DNA of 64,000 nt from Streptomyces jeddahensis (GTDB taxonomy: Bacteria; Actinomycetota; Actinomycetes; Streptomycetales; Streptomycetaceae): the NCBI RefSeq assembly GCF_001642995.1, contig NZ_LOHS01000141.1:1-64000 (forward strand), given 5' to 3'. Made by a program: the position numbers and the translations under genes. Under the pieces are notes generated by a model, which searched no databases, was not told the origin of the DNA, and saw only the letters and a program-made list of their open reading frames with translations. This document shows, piece after piece, positions 51,384-60,757 of this stretch (its first letter is position 1; every line of letters starts with the position of its first letter).

Positions 51384-52148
51384 CTATGCCTTCAGCTCGG
51401 TCTTGTCGCCCATCACGATGACCGGGTGCTGATCCGGATCCAGGATGCGCAGCAGGTACCTCATGCCTGACTTGGAGAGGCTGACGCAGGCGGACGTACC
51501 GCTGCCGTGGTCCATGTGCAGCCAGATGCTGCCGCCCTTCGACTGGCCTTCGGGGCGCGTCGGGTCGTTGGGCGAGGTGCCTTTGACGCGGTTGTAGTCG
51601 ATGGCTATCACGTAGTCGAAGTCGTGCCAGTGCGACTTGGCCCAGTAGTGCGGGGCCTGGAAGGACGCCGACGCGGTGTAGGGCAGCTTCGCGCCGGGGT
51701 CCGGCAGGACGCCGCCCGCGTCGGTGAGCGTGAAGACGCCCACCGGGCTGCGCTTGTCGCCCTCGTGGTGGTCGGTGGTCCAGCCCTTCTTGCCGTTATG
51801 AGCGTCCCAGCTGCGGGTCCTGTCCCAGGTGCTGCCGTGTTTCGTGTACAGAACGACGGTCGAGTCCGCCGAGTCCTTGCCCTCCCCGTAAACGGCGACG
51901 ACCTGGCGGGCCTTGGCGGGTATCTGCGACTGCAGCCTGTCCCCCACATCGGGGATGCGCTTCAGGTCCACGGCACGCGCGTCGGCACGCTGTGCTGATC
52001 CGGGGGTCGCGCTCTGGGTCGCGCTGTCCTTCTGCGCGCCCCCTGCGTCACCCGTGCCGCCACATGCCGTGAGGGACATGAGAAGGACACCACAGGCCGC
52101 TCCCGCAACCGCCGTTCGTACCGCACCAGCTCCACGCATGGGCTCCAT
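51384..52148 (-). CDS. L,D-transpeptidase family lipoprotein
   Basis: A 254-residue exported lipoprotein with a Sec-type signal ending at lipobox LTAC (about residue 28). The C-terminal domain is YkuD-like: SHWHDFDYVIAIDYN, then GSIWLHMDHGSGTSACVSLS with the catalytic cysteine in the SAC motif; the usual form is SxGCIRM, here shortened to TSACVSL. Such enzymes make 3-3 peptidoglycan cross-links or attach proteins. The ATG at 52148 is chosen as the latest start before the signal peptide. Confidence 0.85.
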   Translation of the reverse strand: MEPMRGAGAVRTAVAGAACGVLLMSLTACGGTGDAGGAQKDSATQSATPGSAQRADARAVDLKRIPDVGDRLQSQIPAKARQVVAVYGEGKDSADSTVVLYTKHGSTWDRTRSWDAHNGKKGWTTDHHEGDKRSPVGVFTLTDAGGVLPDPGAKLPYTASASFQAPHYWAKSHWHDFDYVIAIDYNRVKGTSPNDPTRPEGQSKGGSIWLHMDHGSGTSACVSLSKSGMRYLLRILDPDQHPVIVMGDKTELKA

Positions 52149-52345
52149 GGTCGCACCGCGTACCCCACCGTTCTGCCTGCCCCAGCGTCCGGGCTCGTAT
52201 GCAGGCCGATTCTTTGCCCTGCGGCGAAAAACCGTTTGCCTCGCGGCACGGCCGGACGCGAACCTTTCACGGTTTGCTCCGCACCCCGCGGCACCGAACT
52301 TCCGTTTCTCCGAACCCTTCACCCCCTTGCGAGCCCTGGGACGTC

Positions 52346-54223
52346 ATGCAGATTCAAGACCTTCCGTTTTCCGACCCGGGTGTGCCTGACGCACGTTCGG
52401 GACCCCGGTTCCTGCTGTGGCTCGGCCGGAACCAGCTCGGCGGGCAGCTGAAGTCGCTGGCGTGGGGCCTGCTGCACTTCCTGTCCATCGCCGGACTGCC
52501 CTACACCGTCGGCTACGCCGTGCAGGCCGTGGTCGACCGCTCCGGAAGCCGGCTCGCGCTGGCGGGCGCGGTGATCGGGGTGTGCGGCATCGGCATCGCG
52601 CTGGGCGACACCATGCTCCACCGGACCGCGGTGACCAACTGGATCACCGCCGCCGCACGCGTCCAGCAGCTGCTGGCCCGCAAGACCGCGCAGCTCGGCG
52701 CCGCGCTCACCCGTCGGGTCGCCGCCGGCGAGGTCGTCGCCGTCTCCACGGGCGACGTCGAGAAGATCGGCTGGTTCGTCGAGGCGCTGTCGCGGTTCGC
52801 CGCGGCCGCCCTGACCGTCGTCCTGGTCTGCGTCGGCCTCGTCGTGTACCAGCCGGCCCTCGGCGTCGTCGTCGCGGTGGGCATGCCCGTGCTGGCGCTC
52901 GCCGTACTGCCGCTGCTCCCGCGTGCGACGCGCCGCGCCGACGTCCAGCGCGAGAAGGCCGGGCGCGCCACCGAGCTGGCCTCCGACACCGTCGCGGGCC
53001 TGCGGGTGCTCCGCGGTATCGGCGGCGAGGAGCTCTTCCTGGACCGCTACCGCCGCGCCTCACAGGAGGTGCGTCACGCCGCCGTCCGCAACGCCCGCAT
53101 GTGGTCGCTCATCTCGGCCATTCAGGTACTTCTGCCGGGGCTGCTGCTGATCGCGGTCGTCTGGTACGGCGTGGGGCTGGCCCGCGAGGGCCGTATCACC
53201 GTCGGCGAGCTCGTCACCGTATACAGCGCGGTCGGGCTGCTGACCTATCCGCTGCGGCACTTCGAAGAGATCGCCATGGCGTACTCCTTCTCCCGTCCGT
53301 CGGCGAAGCGTGCGGCGCGCGTGCTGTCGCTGGAGCGGATCACGTCGGAGGCCGGATCTCGTGAGGGCGATGTCCCGTCCGGCGACCTGTACGACCCGGC
53401 GACCGGGCTGCTCGCACCCTCCGGCCGGCTCACCGCCGTGGTGTGCGGCGACCCGGACGCGGCCGGACGGCTCGCGCAGCGGCTCGGCGGGCACGCACCG
53501 GTCGACACCTCCGAGCTGCCGTCGGTGCTGCTCGGCGGGGTGCCTCTGGACGAGCTGCCGCTGGACACGGCCCGTACGGCGGTGCTCGTGCAGGACAAGG
53601 ATCCGGTGCTGCTGTCGGGCACCCTGCGCGAACTGCTCGACGTGCCGGCCTCCGGCACCGTCACCGCCAGGGCCGCGCTGGCCGCCGCGCAGTGCGCGGA
53701 CGTTCTGGACGCGCTCGTCCAGGGGGCGCTGGACGCGGCCGACCCGATGGACGCCCGCATCACCGAGCGCGGACGCTCCCTCTCCGGCGGGCAGCGCCAG
53801 CGGCTCGCACTGGCAAGGTCCCTGATCACCGACCCCGAGGCCCTGGTCCTGGACGAGCCGACCTCCGCGGTCGACTCGCACACCGAGGCACGGGTCGCGG
53901 ACGGCATCAGGAAGCTGCGGGAGGGCCGCACCACGGTCGTCTTCACGTCGTCCCCGCTGCTCCTGGACCGCGCCGACCGTGTCGTGCTGGTCCATGAGGG
54001 CGAGGTCGCGGCCGTCGGTGCGCATCGTGAACTGCTCCTCAGCGAGCCCCGCTACCGGGCGGTGGTGACCCGGGAGACGGATGCCGAGGCCGCAGAGCGG
54101 GAGCGGGCGGACGGCCTGGACGCCCGGCGGCCACCTCTGCACCCGCAGGGCGAACAGGAACCGGCGCGCCTTGACGCGCTGCACGAGATGGACGAACTGC
54201 AAGAGATCGAGGAGACCGCATGA
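52346..54223 (+). CDS. ABC exporter subunit 1 with degenerate ATP-binding site
   Basis: A 625-residue half-transporter with six membrane helices and a C-terminal ATPase domain. Walker A is replaced by VCGDPDAAGRL (367-376 region), with no GxxGxGK(S/T) and no lysine, and the H-loop histidine is replaced by FTSSPL. In contrast the signature LSGGQRQ (479-485) and Walker B ALVLDEPTS are intact. It therefore lends only its signature to the partner's ATP site. The next gene overlaps it by 4 nt (ATGA). The ribosome site is weak. The C-terminus has a long acidic tail. Confidence 0.92.
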   Translation: MQIQDLPFSDPGVPDARSGPRFLLWLGRNQLGGQLKSLAWGLLHFLSIAGLPYTVGYAVQAVVDRSGSRLALAGAVIGVCGIGIALGDTMLHRTAVTNWITAAARVQQLLARKTAQLGAALTRRVAAGEVVAVSTGDVEKIGWFVEALSRFAAAALTVVLVCVGLVVYQPALGVVVAVGMPVLALAVLPLLPRATRRADVQREKAGRATELASDTVAGLRVLRGIGGEELFLDRYRRASQEVRHAAVRNARMWSLISAIQVLLPGLLLIAVVWYGVGLAREGRITVGELVTVYSAVGLLTYPLRHFEEIAMAYSFSRPSAKRAARVLSLERITSEAGSREGDVPSGDLYDPATGLLAPSGRLTAVVCGDPDAAGRLAQRLGGHAPVDTSELPSVLLGGVPLDELPLDTARTAVLVQDKDPVLLSGTLRELLDVPASGTVTARAALAAAQCADVLDALVQGALDAADPMDARITERGRSLSGGQRQRLALARSLITDPEALVLDEPTSAVDSHTEARVADGIRKLREGRTTVVFTSSPLLLDRADRVVLVHEGEVAAVGAHRELLLSEPRYRAVVTRETDAEAAERERADGLDARRPPLHPQGEQEPARLDALHEMDELQEIEETA

Positions 54224-56001
54224 TCGGCCTGGCGCCACCGGCGTACGACCCGGCGGCCCCGACGACGGCGAACACCCTGCCGGTCGGTGCCCCCGCGACC
54301 GTACGCGCCTACGTGGGCGAGCTGCTGCGACGGCATCGCCGGGCCTTCGTGCTGCTCGTCACCGTCAACGCGATCGCCGTGATCGCGTCGATGGCCGGCC
54401 CGTATCTTCTCGGCTCGCTCGTCGAGAAGGTCGCCGACGGGGCTCGAGAGCTTCACCTGGAGCGCACCGCCGCGCTCTTCGCCCTCGCGCTGGCCGTGAA
54501 CGCGGTCTTCGTACGGGAGGTGCGGCTGCGCGGGGCAATGCTCGGGGAGCGGATGCTGGCCGACCTGCGCGAGGACTTCCTCGTACGGTCGGTGGGGCTG
54601 CCGCCGGGGGTGCTCGAGCGCGCCGGCACCGGCGACCTGCTCTCGCGCATCACCACGGACATCGACCGGCTCGCGAACGCCATGCGGGAGGCCGTGCCCC
54701 AGCTGGCGATCGGCGTGGTCTGGGCCGGACTGCTGCTCGGCGGGCTCGCCGTGACCGCTCCGCCGCTCGCCCCTGCCGTGCTGCTCGCGGTGCCGCTGCT
54801 GGTCGTCGGCTGCCGCTGGTACTTCAAGCGGGCGCCGTCGGCGTACCGTTCGGAGGCCGCCGGCTACGCCGCCGTGGCCGCGGCGCTCACCGAGACCGTC
54901 GACGCGGGGAACACCGTGGAGGCGCACCGGCTGGGCGCGCGCCGCGTCGCGCTGTCGGACCAGCGGGTCAAGGAGTGGACCTCCTGGGAGCGGTACACGC
55001 TGTACCTGCGGTCGGTCCTCTTCCCCGTCGTCAGCATCACGCATGTGACGGTGCTCTGCTCGGTGCTCATGGTCGGCGGTGTCTTCGTCCTCCAGGGGTG
55101 GATCGGTGTGGGGCAGCTGACGACGGGCGCGCTGATCGCACAGATGCTGGTGGACCCGGTGGGTCTGATCCTGCGGTGGTACGACGAGCTGCAGGTGGCC
55201 CAGGTGTCGCTGGCCCGGCTCGTCGGCGTGCGCGACATCGAACCGGAGGCGGGCGATCCATCCGTGGCGCCGGAGGGCCGGGACGTGCGCGCGGACAAGG
55301 TGCACTTCGGTTACCGCGAGGGCGTCGACGTGCTGCGCGAGGTGTCGCTCGCGGTCGAACCCGGCAGACGCGTCGCGCTGGTCGGCCCGTCCGGCGCCGG
55401 CAAGTCGACGCTGGGCCGGCTGCTCGCCGGGATCTACGGGCCGCGCACGGGCCGGGTCACGCTGGGCGGCGCCGAGCTGTCGCGGATGCCCGCAGAAGAG
55501 GTGCGCTCGCACGTGGCCCTGGTCAACCAGGAGCACCATGTGTTCGTGGGCTCACTGCGCGACAACCTGCTGCTGGCCCGCACGGACGCGCAGGACGCGG
55601 AACTGTGGGCGGCGCTCGGCGCGGTCGACGCGGACGGCTGGGCGCGTGCGCTCGACGACGGCCTGGACACCGAGGTCGGCTCGGGCAGTGTGGCCCTGAC
55701 CCCGGCGCAGGCACAGCAGATCGCGCTCGCCCGGCTGGTCCTCGCCGATCCGCACACGCTGGTGCTCGACGAGGCCACGTCACTCCTCGACCCGCGGGCG
55801 GCGCGCCACCTGGAGCGGTCGCTGGCCCGCGTCCTGGACGGCCGCACGGTGGTGGCCATCGCGCACCGGCTGCACACCGCCCATGACGCGGACGTGATCG
55901 CAGTGGTCGAGAACGGCCGGATCAGCGAGCTCGGCAGCCACGACGAGCTGGTGGCGGCGGACGGGGCGTACGCGGCGCTGTGGCGGTCCTGGCACGGTTA
56001 G
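54220..56001 (+). CDS. ABC exporter subunit 2 with intact Walker motifs and degenerate signature
   Basis: A 593-residue half-transporter that is co-translated with subunit 1. Its ATPase domain has Walker A GPSGAGKST (389-397), Walker B LVLDEATSLLD (514-524) and H-loop AIAHRLHT (H549), but the signature reads TPAQAQQ (494-500) where LSGGQ is expected. It pairs with subunit 1, whose LSGGQRQ completes the single competent ATP site. The cargo is unknown; a lipid, peptide or natural product is possible. A strong terminator follows. Confidence 0.93.
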   Translation: MIGLAPPAYDPAAPTTANTLPVGAPATVRAYVGELLRRHRRAFVLLVTVNAIAVIASMAGPYLLGSLVEKVADGARELHLERTAALFALALAVNAVFVREVRLRGAMLGERMLADLREDFLVRSVGLPPGVLERAGTGDLLSRITTDIDRLANAMREAVPQLAIGVVWAGLLLGGLAVTAPPLAPAVLLAVPLLVVGCRWYFKRAPSAYRSEAAGYAAVAAALTETVDAGNTVEAHRLGARRVALSDQRVKEWTSWERYTLYLRSVLFPVVSITHVTVLCSVLMVGGVFVLQGWIGVGQLTTGALIAQMLVDPVGLILRWYDELQVAQVSLARLVGVRDIEPEAGDPSVAPEGRDVRADKVHFGYREGVDVLREVSLAVEPGRRVALVGPSGAGKSTLGRLLAGIYGPRTGRVTLGGAELSRMPAEEVRSHVALVNQEHHVFVGSLRDNLLLARTDAQDAELWAALGAVDADGWARALDDGLDTEVGSGSVALTPAQAQQIALARLVLADPHTLVLDEATSLLDPRAARHLERSLARVLDGRTVVAIAHRLHTAHDADVIAVVENGRISELGSHDELVAADGAYAALWRSWHG

Positions 56002-56007
56002 CCGCCT

Positions 56008-56056
56008 CTGAGCGAGGCAGCACCCGGCCCGGTGGGTCGGGTGCTGCCTCGCTCAG
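56008..56056. terminator. Very strong terminator hairpin (19-bp perfect stem)
   Basis: CTGAGCGAGGCAGCACCCG pairs perfectly with its reverse complement at 56038-56056 around an 11-nt loop, just after the ABC subunit 2 stop codon and facing the convergent hydrolase gene. Confidence 0.9.
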
Positions 56057-56069
56057 ATGAATGAACTGA

Positions 56070-56160
56070 GATGACGCCGAGCTGACCGGCTGACGTCGGG
56101 CTGATTCAGACGACGCCGAGCCGACTGACTGACGTCGAGCCGATTCAGATGACGTTGAGC
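56070..56160. repeat. 39-bp tandem repeat crossing the hydrolase stop codon
   Basis: Full copies lie at 56070-56108 and 56109-56147 and a partial one at 56148-56160. The hydrolase stop codon (56145-56147, minus strand) is at one repeat junction, and the equivalent TCA of the other copy lies 39 bp away, so its TGA is in frame with the gene. The partial copy is within the coding end. Confidence 0.8.
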
Positions 56161-56939
56161 GCGGCCGCGCCGCCCACCCCGCCGAGCACCATGAACGCCG
56201 GCATCAGCACCCTCAGCTCGACCCAGCTGCCCGCCCGGAACCGCATCGGTCCGGGCGGGCCCACCGGGTACCAGCGCTTGCGGCCTATGGGTATCGGCCA
56301 CAGGATCGGGCAGCCCGACACGGTCAGGGCGTCCCCGATGTCGTGCACCAGCGCGCCCAGCACGATCGGCAGCCCCAGCCACAGGTACTCCTGGCCCGGC
56401 GCGGTGAACAGCCAGTCCGCACCGTTGCCCGGCTTGTCCAGGACTCCGGCGATGATCCAGGCGCTGGTCGCCGCGAGTAGCCAGACCAGCACATCGGCGC
56501 TCGAGCCCCGGGTGGCCCGCCACAGCAGGCCCTCGATGGCCAGCACCAGGTGCACGAAGAGGATCACGAGGACCGCCCAGCGGCCCCCCGTGATCGCGAG
56601 GACCGAGGTGCCCGCGCCGATCAGCACCGCCCACAGCCAGGTGTGCGTCAACGTGCGGTGCCCGCCGGAGCGGCGCGGGTCGCCCGGCTTCCTGGTCGAC
56701 TTGTAGACGGCGTACGAGAGCTTGTCGACGATCTCGCACAGCCATCGTGACAAGGGGCCGAAGGCCCGCGAAATGGTGGCCGCCTTGTGATCGAGATCCG
56801 GGGCGAGCGCGGCTCCCGCGCAGATCAGCGCCCCGGCGAGCAGGACCGGCCAGGGCATCGTGTGCCCCGCGGCGGCCGCCGCGGCGCCCACCCCCAGCCA
56901 GGCCGCAGCCCCTGACAGTGAATGTGCCGGTCCCATCAT
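56145..56939 (-). CDS. Metal-dependent hydrolase, YdjM/DUF457-like membrane protein
   Basis: A 264-residue membrane protein with the family's metal ligands: HSLSGAAAW at the start, APDLDHKA, GGHRTLTHTW and VHDIGDALT. Six hydrophobic helices are visible. Members are related to the inner-membrane YdjM; the reaction is not known. The tandem ATGs at 56939 and 56936 are the best start. It is divergent from the helicase gene, with 145 bp between, and its 3' end is repeated. Confidence 0.83.
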   Translation of the reverse strand: MMGPAHSLSGAAAWLGVGAAAAAAGHTMPWPVLLAGALICAGAALAPDLDHKAATISRAFGPLSRWLCEIVDKLSYAVYKSTRKPGDPRRSGGHRTLTHTWLWAVLIGAGTSVLAITGGRWAVLVILFVHLVLAIEGLLWRATRGSSADVLVWLLAATSAWIIAGVLDKPGNGADWLFTAPGQEYLWLGLPIVLGALVHDIGDALTVSGCPILWPIPIGRKRWYPVGPPGPMRFRAGSWVELRVLMPAFMVLGGVGGAAALNVI

Positions 56940-57084
56940 GGCTGCATCCCGCCCCGTTCCTCTTGCGTGCGCGGTGAGTTGCCCGAACACGCTGACGCTT
57001 TGTTGGCGCCACAGCGTAGCGTTTGCGATCTTCGTACGAGCGACCGATTCCCGCATCGAGTGGGAAGGCAGGCAAGATGGGGGC

Positions 57085-59598
57085 GTGACCCTCATCGATC
57101 AGCTGCCAGAGACCGCCGACCCCGATGCCCTGTACGAAGCCTTCGAGTCGTGGGCCGGAGAACGCGGCCTCACGCTCTACCCGCACCAGGAAGAGGCGCT
57201 GATCGAGGTCGTCTCAGGTGCGAACGTGATCGTGTCCACGCCGACCGGGTCCGGCAAGAGCATGATCGCGGCAGGTGCGCACTTCGCGGCTCTCGCGCGG
57301 GACGAGGTCACCTTCTACACCGCTCCGATCAAGGCGCTGGTCTCGGAGAAGTTTTTCGAGCTCTGCAAGCTCTTCGGCACGGAGAACGTGGGCATGCTGA
57401 CCGGTGACGCCTCGGTCAACGCCGACGCGCCTGTGATCTGCTGCACGGCCGAGGTGCTCGCTTCCATAGCGCTGCGCGACGGCAAGGACGCGGACGTCGG
57501 CCAGGTCGTGATGGACGAGTTCCACTTCTACGCGGAGGGCGACCGCGGCTGGGCCTGGCAGATCCCGATCCTCGAACTCCCCCAGGCGCAGTTCATCCTG
57601 ATGTCGGCGACGCTCGGCGACGTCTCGATGTTCGAGAAAGACCTCACGCGCCGCACCGGCCGTCCGACCGCGGTCGTCCGCTCGGCGACGCGTCCCGTCC
57701 CGCTCTCGTACGAGTACCGGCTGACCCCCCTCACGGAGACGCTGACCGAGCTGCTCGAGACCAAGCAGGCTCCCGTCTACATCGTGCACTTCACGCAGGC
57801 CCAGGCCGTGGAGCGGGCGCAGGCGCTGATGAGCATCAATATGTGCACGCGTGAGGAGAAGGACCAGATCGCCGAGTTGATCGGCAACTTCCGTTTCACC
57901 ACCAAGTTCGGCCGGAACCTGTCCCGTTACGTACGGCACGGGATCGGCGTGCACCACGCGGGCATGCTGCCCAAGTACCGGCGCCTGGTGGAGAAGCTGG
58001 CGCAGGCGGGTCTGCTGAAGGTGATCTGCGGTACGGACACGCTCGGCGTCGGCGTCAACGTCCCCATTCGTACTGTCCTCTTCACCGCTCTGACGAAGTA
58101 CGACGGCAACCGGGTGCGGACGCTGCGGGCCCGGGAGTTCCACCAGATCGCGGGGCGTGCCGGGCGGGCCGGCTTCGACACCGCGGGCTTCGTCGTGGCC
58201 CAGGCCCCCGAGCACGTCATCGACAACGAGAAGGCCCTGGCCAAGGCGGGCGACGACGCGAAGAAGCGCCGCAAGGTGGTCCGCAAGAAGGCCCCCGAGG
58301 GGTTCGTCGGCTGGACCGAGAACACCTTCGAGAAGCTGATCGCGTCCGAGCCGGAGCCGCTGACCTCGCGCTTCCGGGTCACGCACACGATGCTGCTGTC
58401 CGTGATCGCGCGGCCGGGCAACGCGTTCGAGGCGATGCGGAGTCTCCTCGAGGACAATCACGAGCCGCGCAAGCAGCAGCTCAGGCACATCCGCCGCGCG
58501 ATCGCGATCTACCGGTCGCTGCTGGACGGCGGCATCGTCGAGAAGCTCGACCGGCCCGACTCCGAAGGCCGGATCGTGCGTCTGACGGTGGATCTGCAGC
58601 AGGACTTCGCGCTCAACCAGCCCCTGTCGACCTTCGCGCTCGCGGCCTTCGAACTCCTCGACCCGGAATCCCCCTCCTACGCGCTCGACATGGTGTCCGT
58701 CGTCGAGTCCACGCTCGACGACCCGCGGCAGATCCTCGCCGCCCAGCAGAACAAGGCACGCGGCGAGGCCGTGGCCGCGATGAAGGCGGACGGCGTCGAG
58801 TACGAGGAGCGCATGGAGCGGCTCCAGGACATCTCGTACCCGAAGCCGCTGGAGGAGCTGCTCTTCCAGGCCTACAACACGTACCGCAAGAGCCATCCGT
58901 GGGTCGGCGACCATCCGCTGTCGCCGAAGTCCGTGATCCGCGACATGTACGAACGGGCGCTGTCGTTCACGGAGCTCGTGTCCCTCTACGAGCTCGCGCG
59001 CACCGAGGGCATCGTGCTGCGCTACCTCGCCAGCGCCTACAAGGCCCTCGACCACACCATCCCGGACGACCTGAAGTCCGAGGACCTCCAGGACCTGATC
59101 GCCTGGCTGGGCGAGACGGTCCGCCAGGTCGACTCCAGCCTCCTCGACGAGTGGGAGCAGCTCGCCAACCCCGAGGAGGTCACGGCCGAGGAGGCCCAGG
59201 AGAAGGCCGACCAGGTCAAGCCGGTCACCTCCAACGCGCGCGCGTTCCGCGTGCTCGTGCGCAACGCCATGTTCCGCCGGGTCGAGCTCGCCGCCCTCGA
59301 CGACGTCGAGGAACTGGGCGAGATGGACGGCGAGTCGGGCTGGGACGCGGACGCCTGGGGCGAGGCCATGGACAAGTACTGGGACGAGTACGACGACCTC
59401 GGCACCGGTCCCGACGCCCGCGGTCCCAAGCTGCTGCTGATCGAGGAGGAGCCGGAGAACAGGCTGTGGCGCGTGCGCCAGATCTTCGACGACCCGAACG
59501 GCGACCACGACTGGGGCATCAGCGCCGAGATCGACCTCGCGGCATCCGACGCGGAGGGCCGCGCCGTCGTCCGCGTCACCGACGTCGGGCAGCTGTAG
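57085..59598 (+). CDS. Ski2-like DEAD/DEAH-box RNA helicase with DUF3516
   Basis: An 837-residue helicase. Motif I is TPTGSGKS (about 52-59), II is DEFH (144-147), III is SAT (174-176), and VI is QIAGRAGRAGFD; the post-helicase part is the DUF3516 region, acidic and helical. Ski2-like enzymes unwind RNA and feed exonucleases, so a role in RNA turnover or ribosome quality control is plausible. The start is the GTG at 57085, whose ribosome site is weak (GGGGGC), so the mRNA may be short-leadered. It is divergent from the YdjM-like gene. Confidence 0.94.
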   Translation: MTLIDQLPETADPDALYEAFESWAGERGLTLYPHQEEALIEVVSGANVIVSTPTGSGKSMIAAGAHFAALARDEVTFYTAPIKALVSEKFFELCKLFGTENVGMLTGDASVNADAPVICCTAEVLASIALRDGKDADVGQVVMDEFHFYAEGDRGWAWQIPILELPQAQFILMSATLGDVSMFEKDLTRRTGRPTAVVRSATRPVPLSYEYRLTPLTETLTELLETKQAPVYIVHFTQAQAVERAQALMSINMCTREEKDQIAELIGNFRFTTKFGRNLSRYVRHGIGVHHAGMLPKYRRLVEKLAQAGLLKVICGTDTLGVGVNVPIRTVLFTALTKYDGNRVRTLRAREFHQIAGRAGRAGFDTAGFVVAQAPEHVIDNEKALAKAGDDAKKRRKVVRKKAPEGFVGWTENTFEKLIASEPEPLTSRFRVTHTMLLSVIARPGNAFEAMRSLLEDNHEPRKQQLRHIRRAIAIYRSLLDGGIVEKLDRPDSEGRIVRLTVDLQQDFALNQPLSTFALAAFELLDPESPSYALDMVSVVESTLDDPRQILAAQQNKARGEAVAAMKADGVEYEERMERLQDISYPKPLEELLFQAYNTYRKSHPWVGDHPLSPKSVIRDMYERALSFTELVSLYELARTEGIVLRYLASAYKALDHTIPDDLKSEDLQDLIAWLGETVRQVDSSLLDEWEQLANPEEVTAEEAQEKADQVKPVTSNARAFRVLVRNAMFRRVELAALDDVEELGEMDGESGWDADAWGEAMDKYWDEYDDLGTGPDARGPKLLLIEEEPENRLWRVRQIFDDPNGDHDWGISAEIDLAASDAEGRAVVRVTDVGQL

Positions 59599-59721
59599 GT
59601 CCCGGCCGCACCCCGTTCACGCCCCGCCCGGAGCGCGAGCACAGCTTTCGTTTCAGCCGGAGTGCGAGCTCAGCCGACGTGCGAGCGCACCTCCGCTCGT
59701 GAGCACAGGAGAGAACACCAC

Positions 59722-60591
59722 ATGACGAACCCAGCGGAGCGGCTCGTCGATCTGCTCGACCTGGAGCAGATCGAGGTCAACATATTCCGCGGCCTCAGCC
59801 CGCAGGAGTCCCTGCAGCGTGTCTTCGGCGGCCAGGTCGCAGGACAGGCCCTGGTCGCGGCGGGCCGCACCACGGACGGCGACCGCCCGGTGCACTCGCT
59901 GCACGCGTACTTCCTGCGGCCGGGCCGGCCCGGCGTGCCGATCGTGTACCAGGTCGAACGGGTCCGTGACGGGCGTTCCTTCACCACGCGCCGGGTCACC
60001 GCCGTGCAGCAGGGCCGCACGATCTTCAATCTGACGGCCTCCTTCCACAAGCCCGAGGAGGGCAGCTTCGAACACCAGCTGCCGCCGGCCCGCAAGGTTC
60101 CCGACCCCGAGTCGCTGCCGCCGCTCGCCGACGAGATCCGCAGCCATCTGGGCGCCCTGCCGGAGTCCCTGGAGCGCATGGCCAGGCGGCAGCCCTTCGA
60201 CATCCGCTACGTGGACCGGCTGCGCTGGACCCCCGAGGAGGTCGAGCAGGCCGAACCGCGCAGCGCCGTGTGGATGCGCGCCGTCGGCCCGCTGGGCGAC
60301 GACCCGCTCGTCCACACCTGCGCACTCACGTACGCGAGCGACATGACGCTCCTCGACGCCGTCCGCCTCCCGGTCGAGCCGCTGTGGGGCCAGCGCACCT
60401 TCGACATGGCGTCGCTCGACCACGCCATGTGGTTCCACCGCCCGTTCCGCGCGGACGAATGGTTCCTCTACGACCAGGAGTCCCCCATCGCGACGGGCGG
60501 CCGCGGCCTCGCGCGGGGCCGCATCTACAACCTCGAGGGCCAGCTGCTGGTCTCGGTCGTACAGGAAGGGCTGTTCCGCAAGCTCGGCTGA
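59722..60591 (+). CDS. tesB: Acyl-CoA thioesterase II
   Basis: A 289-residue double hot-dog thioesterase that hydrolyses medium- and long-chain acyl-CoAs to free acid and CoA. VFGGQVAGQAL, RPVHSLHAYFLRPG, FTTRRVTAVQQG and the second-domain LTYASDMTLLDAV with its catalytic Asp, then FDMASLDHAMWFHRPFR, are the TesB hallmarks. The ATG at 59722 has CAGGAGAG upstream. It follows the helicase gene after 123 bp and is probably transcribed independently. Confidence 0.96.
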   Translation: MTNPAERLVDLLDLEQIEVNIFRGLSPQESLQRVFGGQVAGQALVAAGRTTDGDRPVHSLHAYFLRPGRPGVPIVYQVERVRDGRSFTTRRVTAVQQGRTIFNLTASFHKPEEGSFEHQLPPARKVPDPESLPPLADEIRSHLGALPESLERMARRQPFDIRYVDRLRWTPEEVEQAEPRSAVWMRAVGPLGDDPLVHTCALTYASDMTLLDAVRLPVEPLWGQRTFDMASLDHAMWFHRPFRADEWFLYDQESPIATGGRGLARGRIYNLEGQLLVSVVQEGLFRKLG

Positions 60592-60757
60592 CCTCGGCGC
60601 CGGTCTCCCACAAGGGATGCCGGCGTCCAAGGACGAACTCCCGCGATTCACGGCGAAGCGGGGCGATCGAACATAGGATGGACGTCACTCGTACGGATGC
60701 ACACGGGCGTCGCGGCTGATCAGGTCGCGACGACGATCAGCTCCGGGTGGGAGACGT

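Noticed and set aside
56930..57090. LexA/SOS box in the divergent YdjM-helicase region
   Set aside because: No GAACN4GTTC sequence is present; the ACGCTG...CAGCGT element is a loose inverted repeat with a long spacer and is not an SOS box.
57214..59508. A 764-codon open frame antisense to the helicase gene, and similar long antisense frames at 60737-62413, 62014-63792, 27816-29282 and 47537-48736
   Set aside because: At this GC content long open frames arise by chance opposite real genes. They have biased low-complexity translations (Arg, Gly, Val runs), no family resemblance, and the sense frames encode clear conserved proteins.
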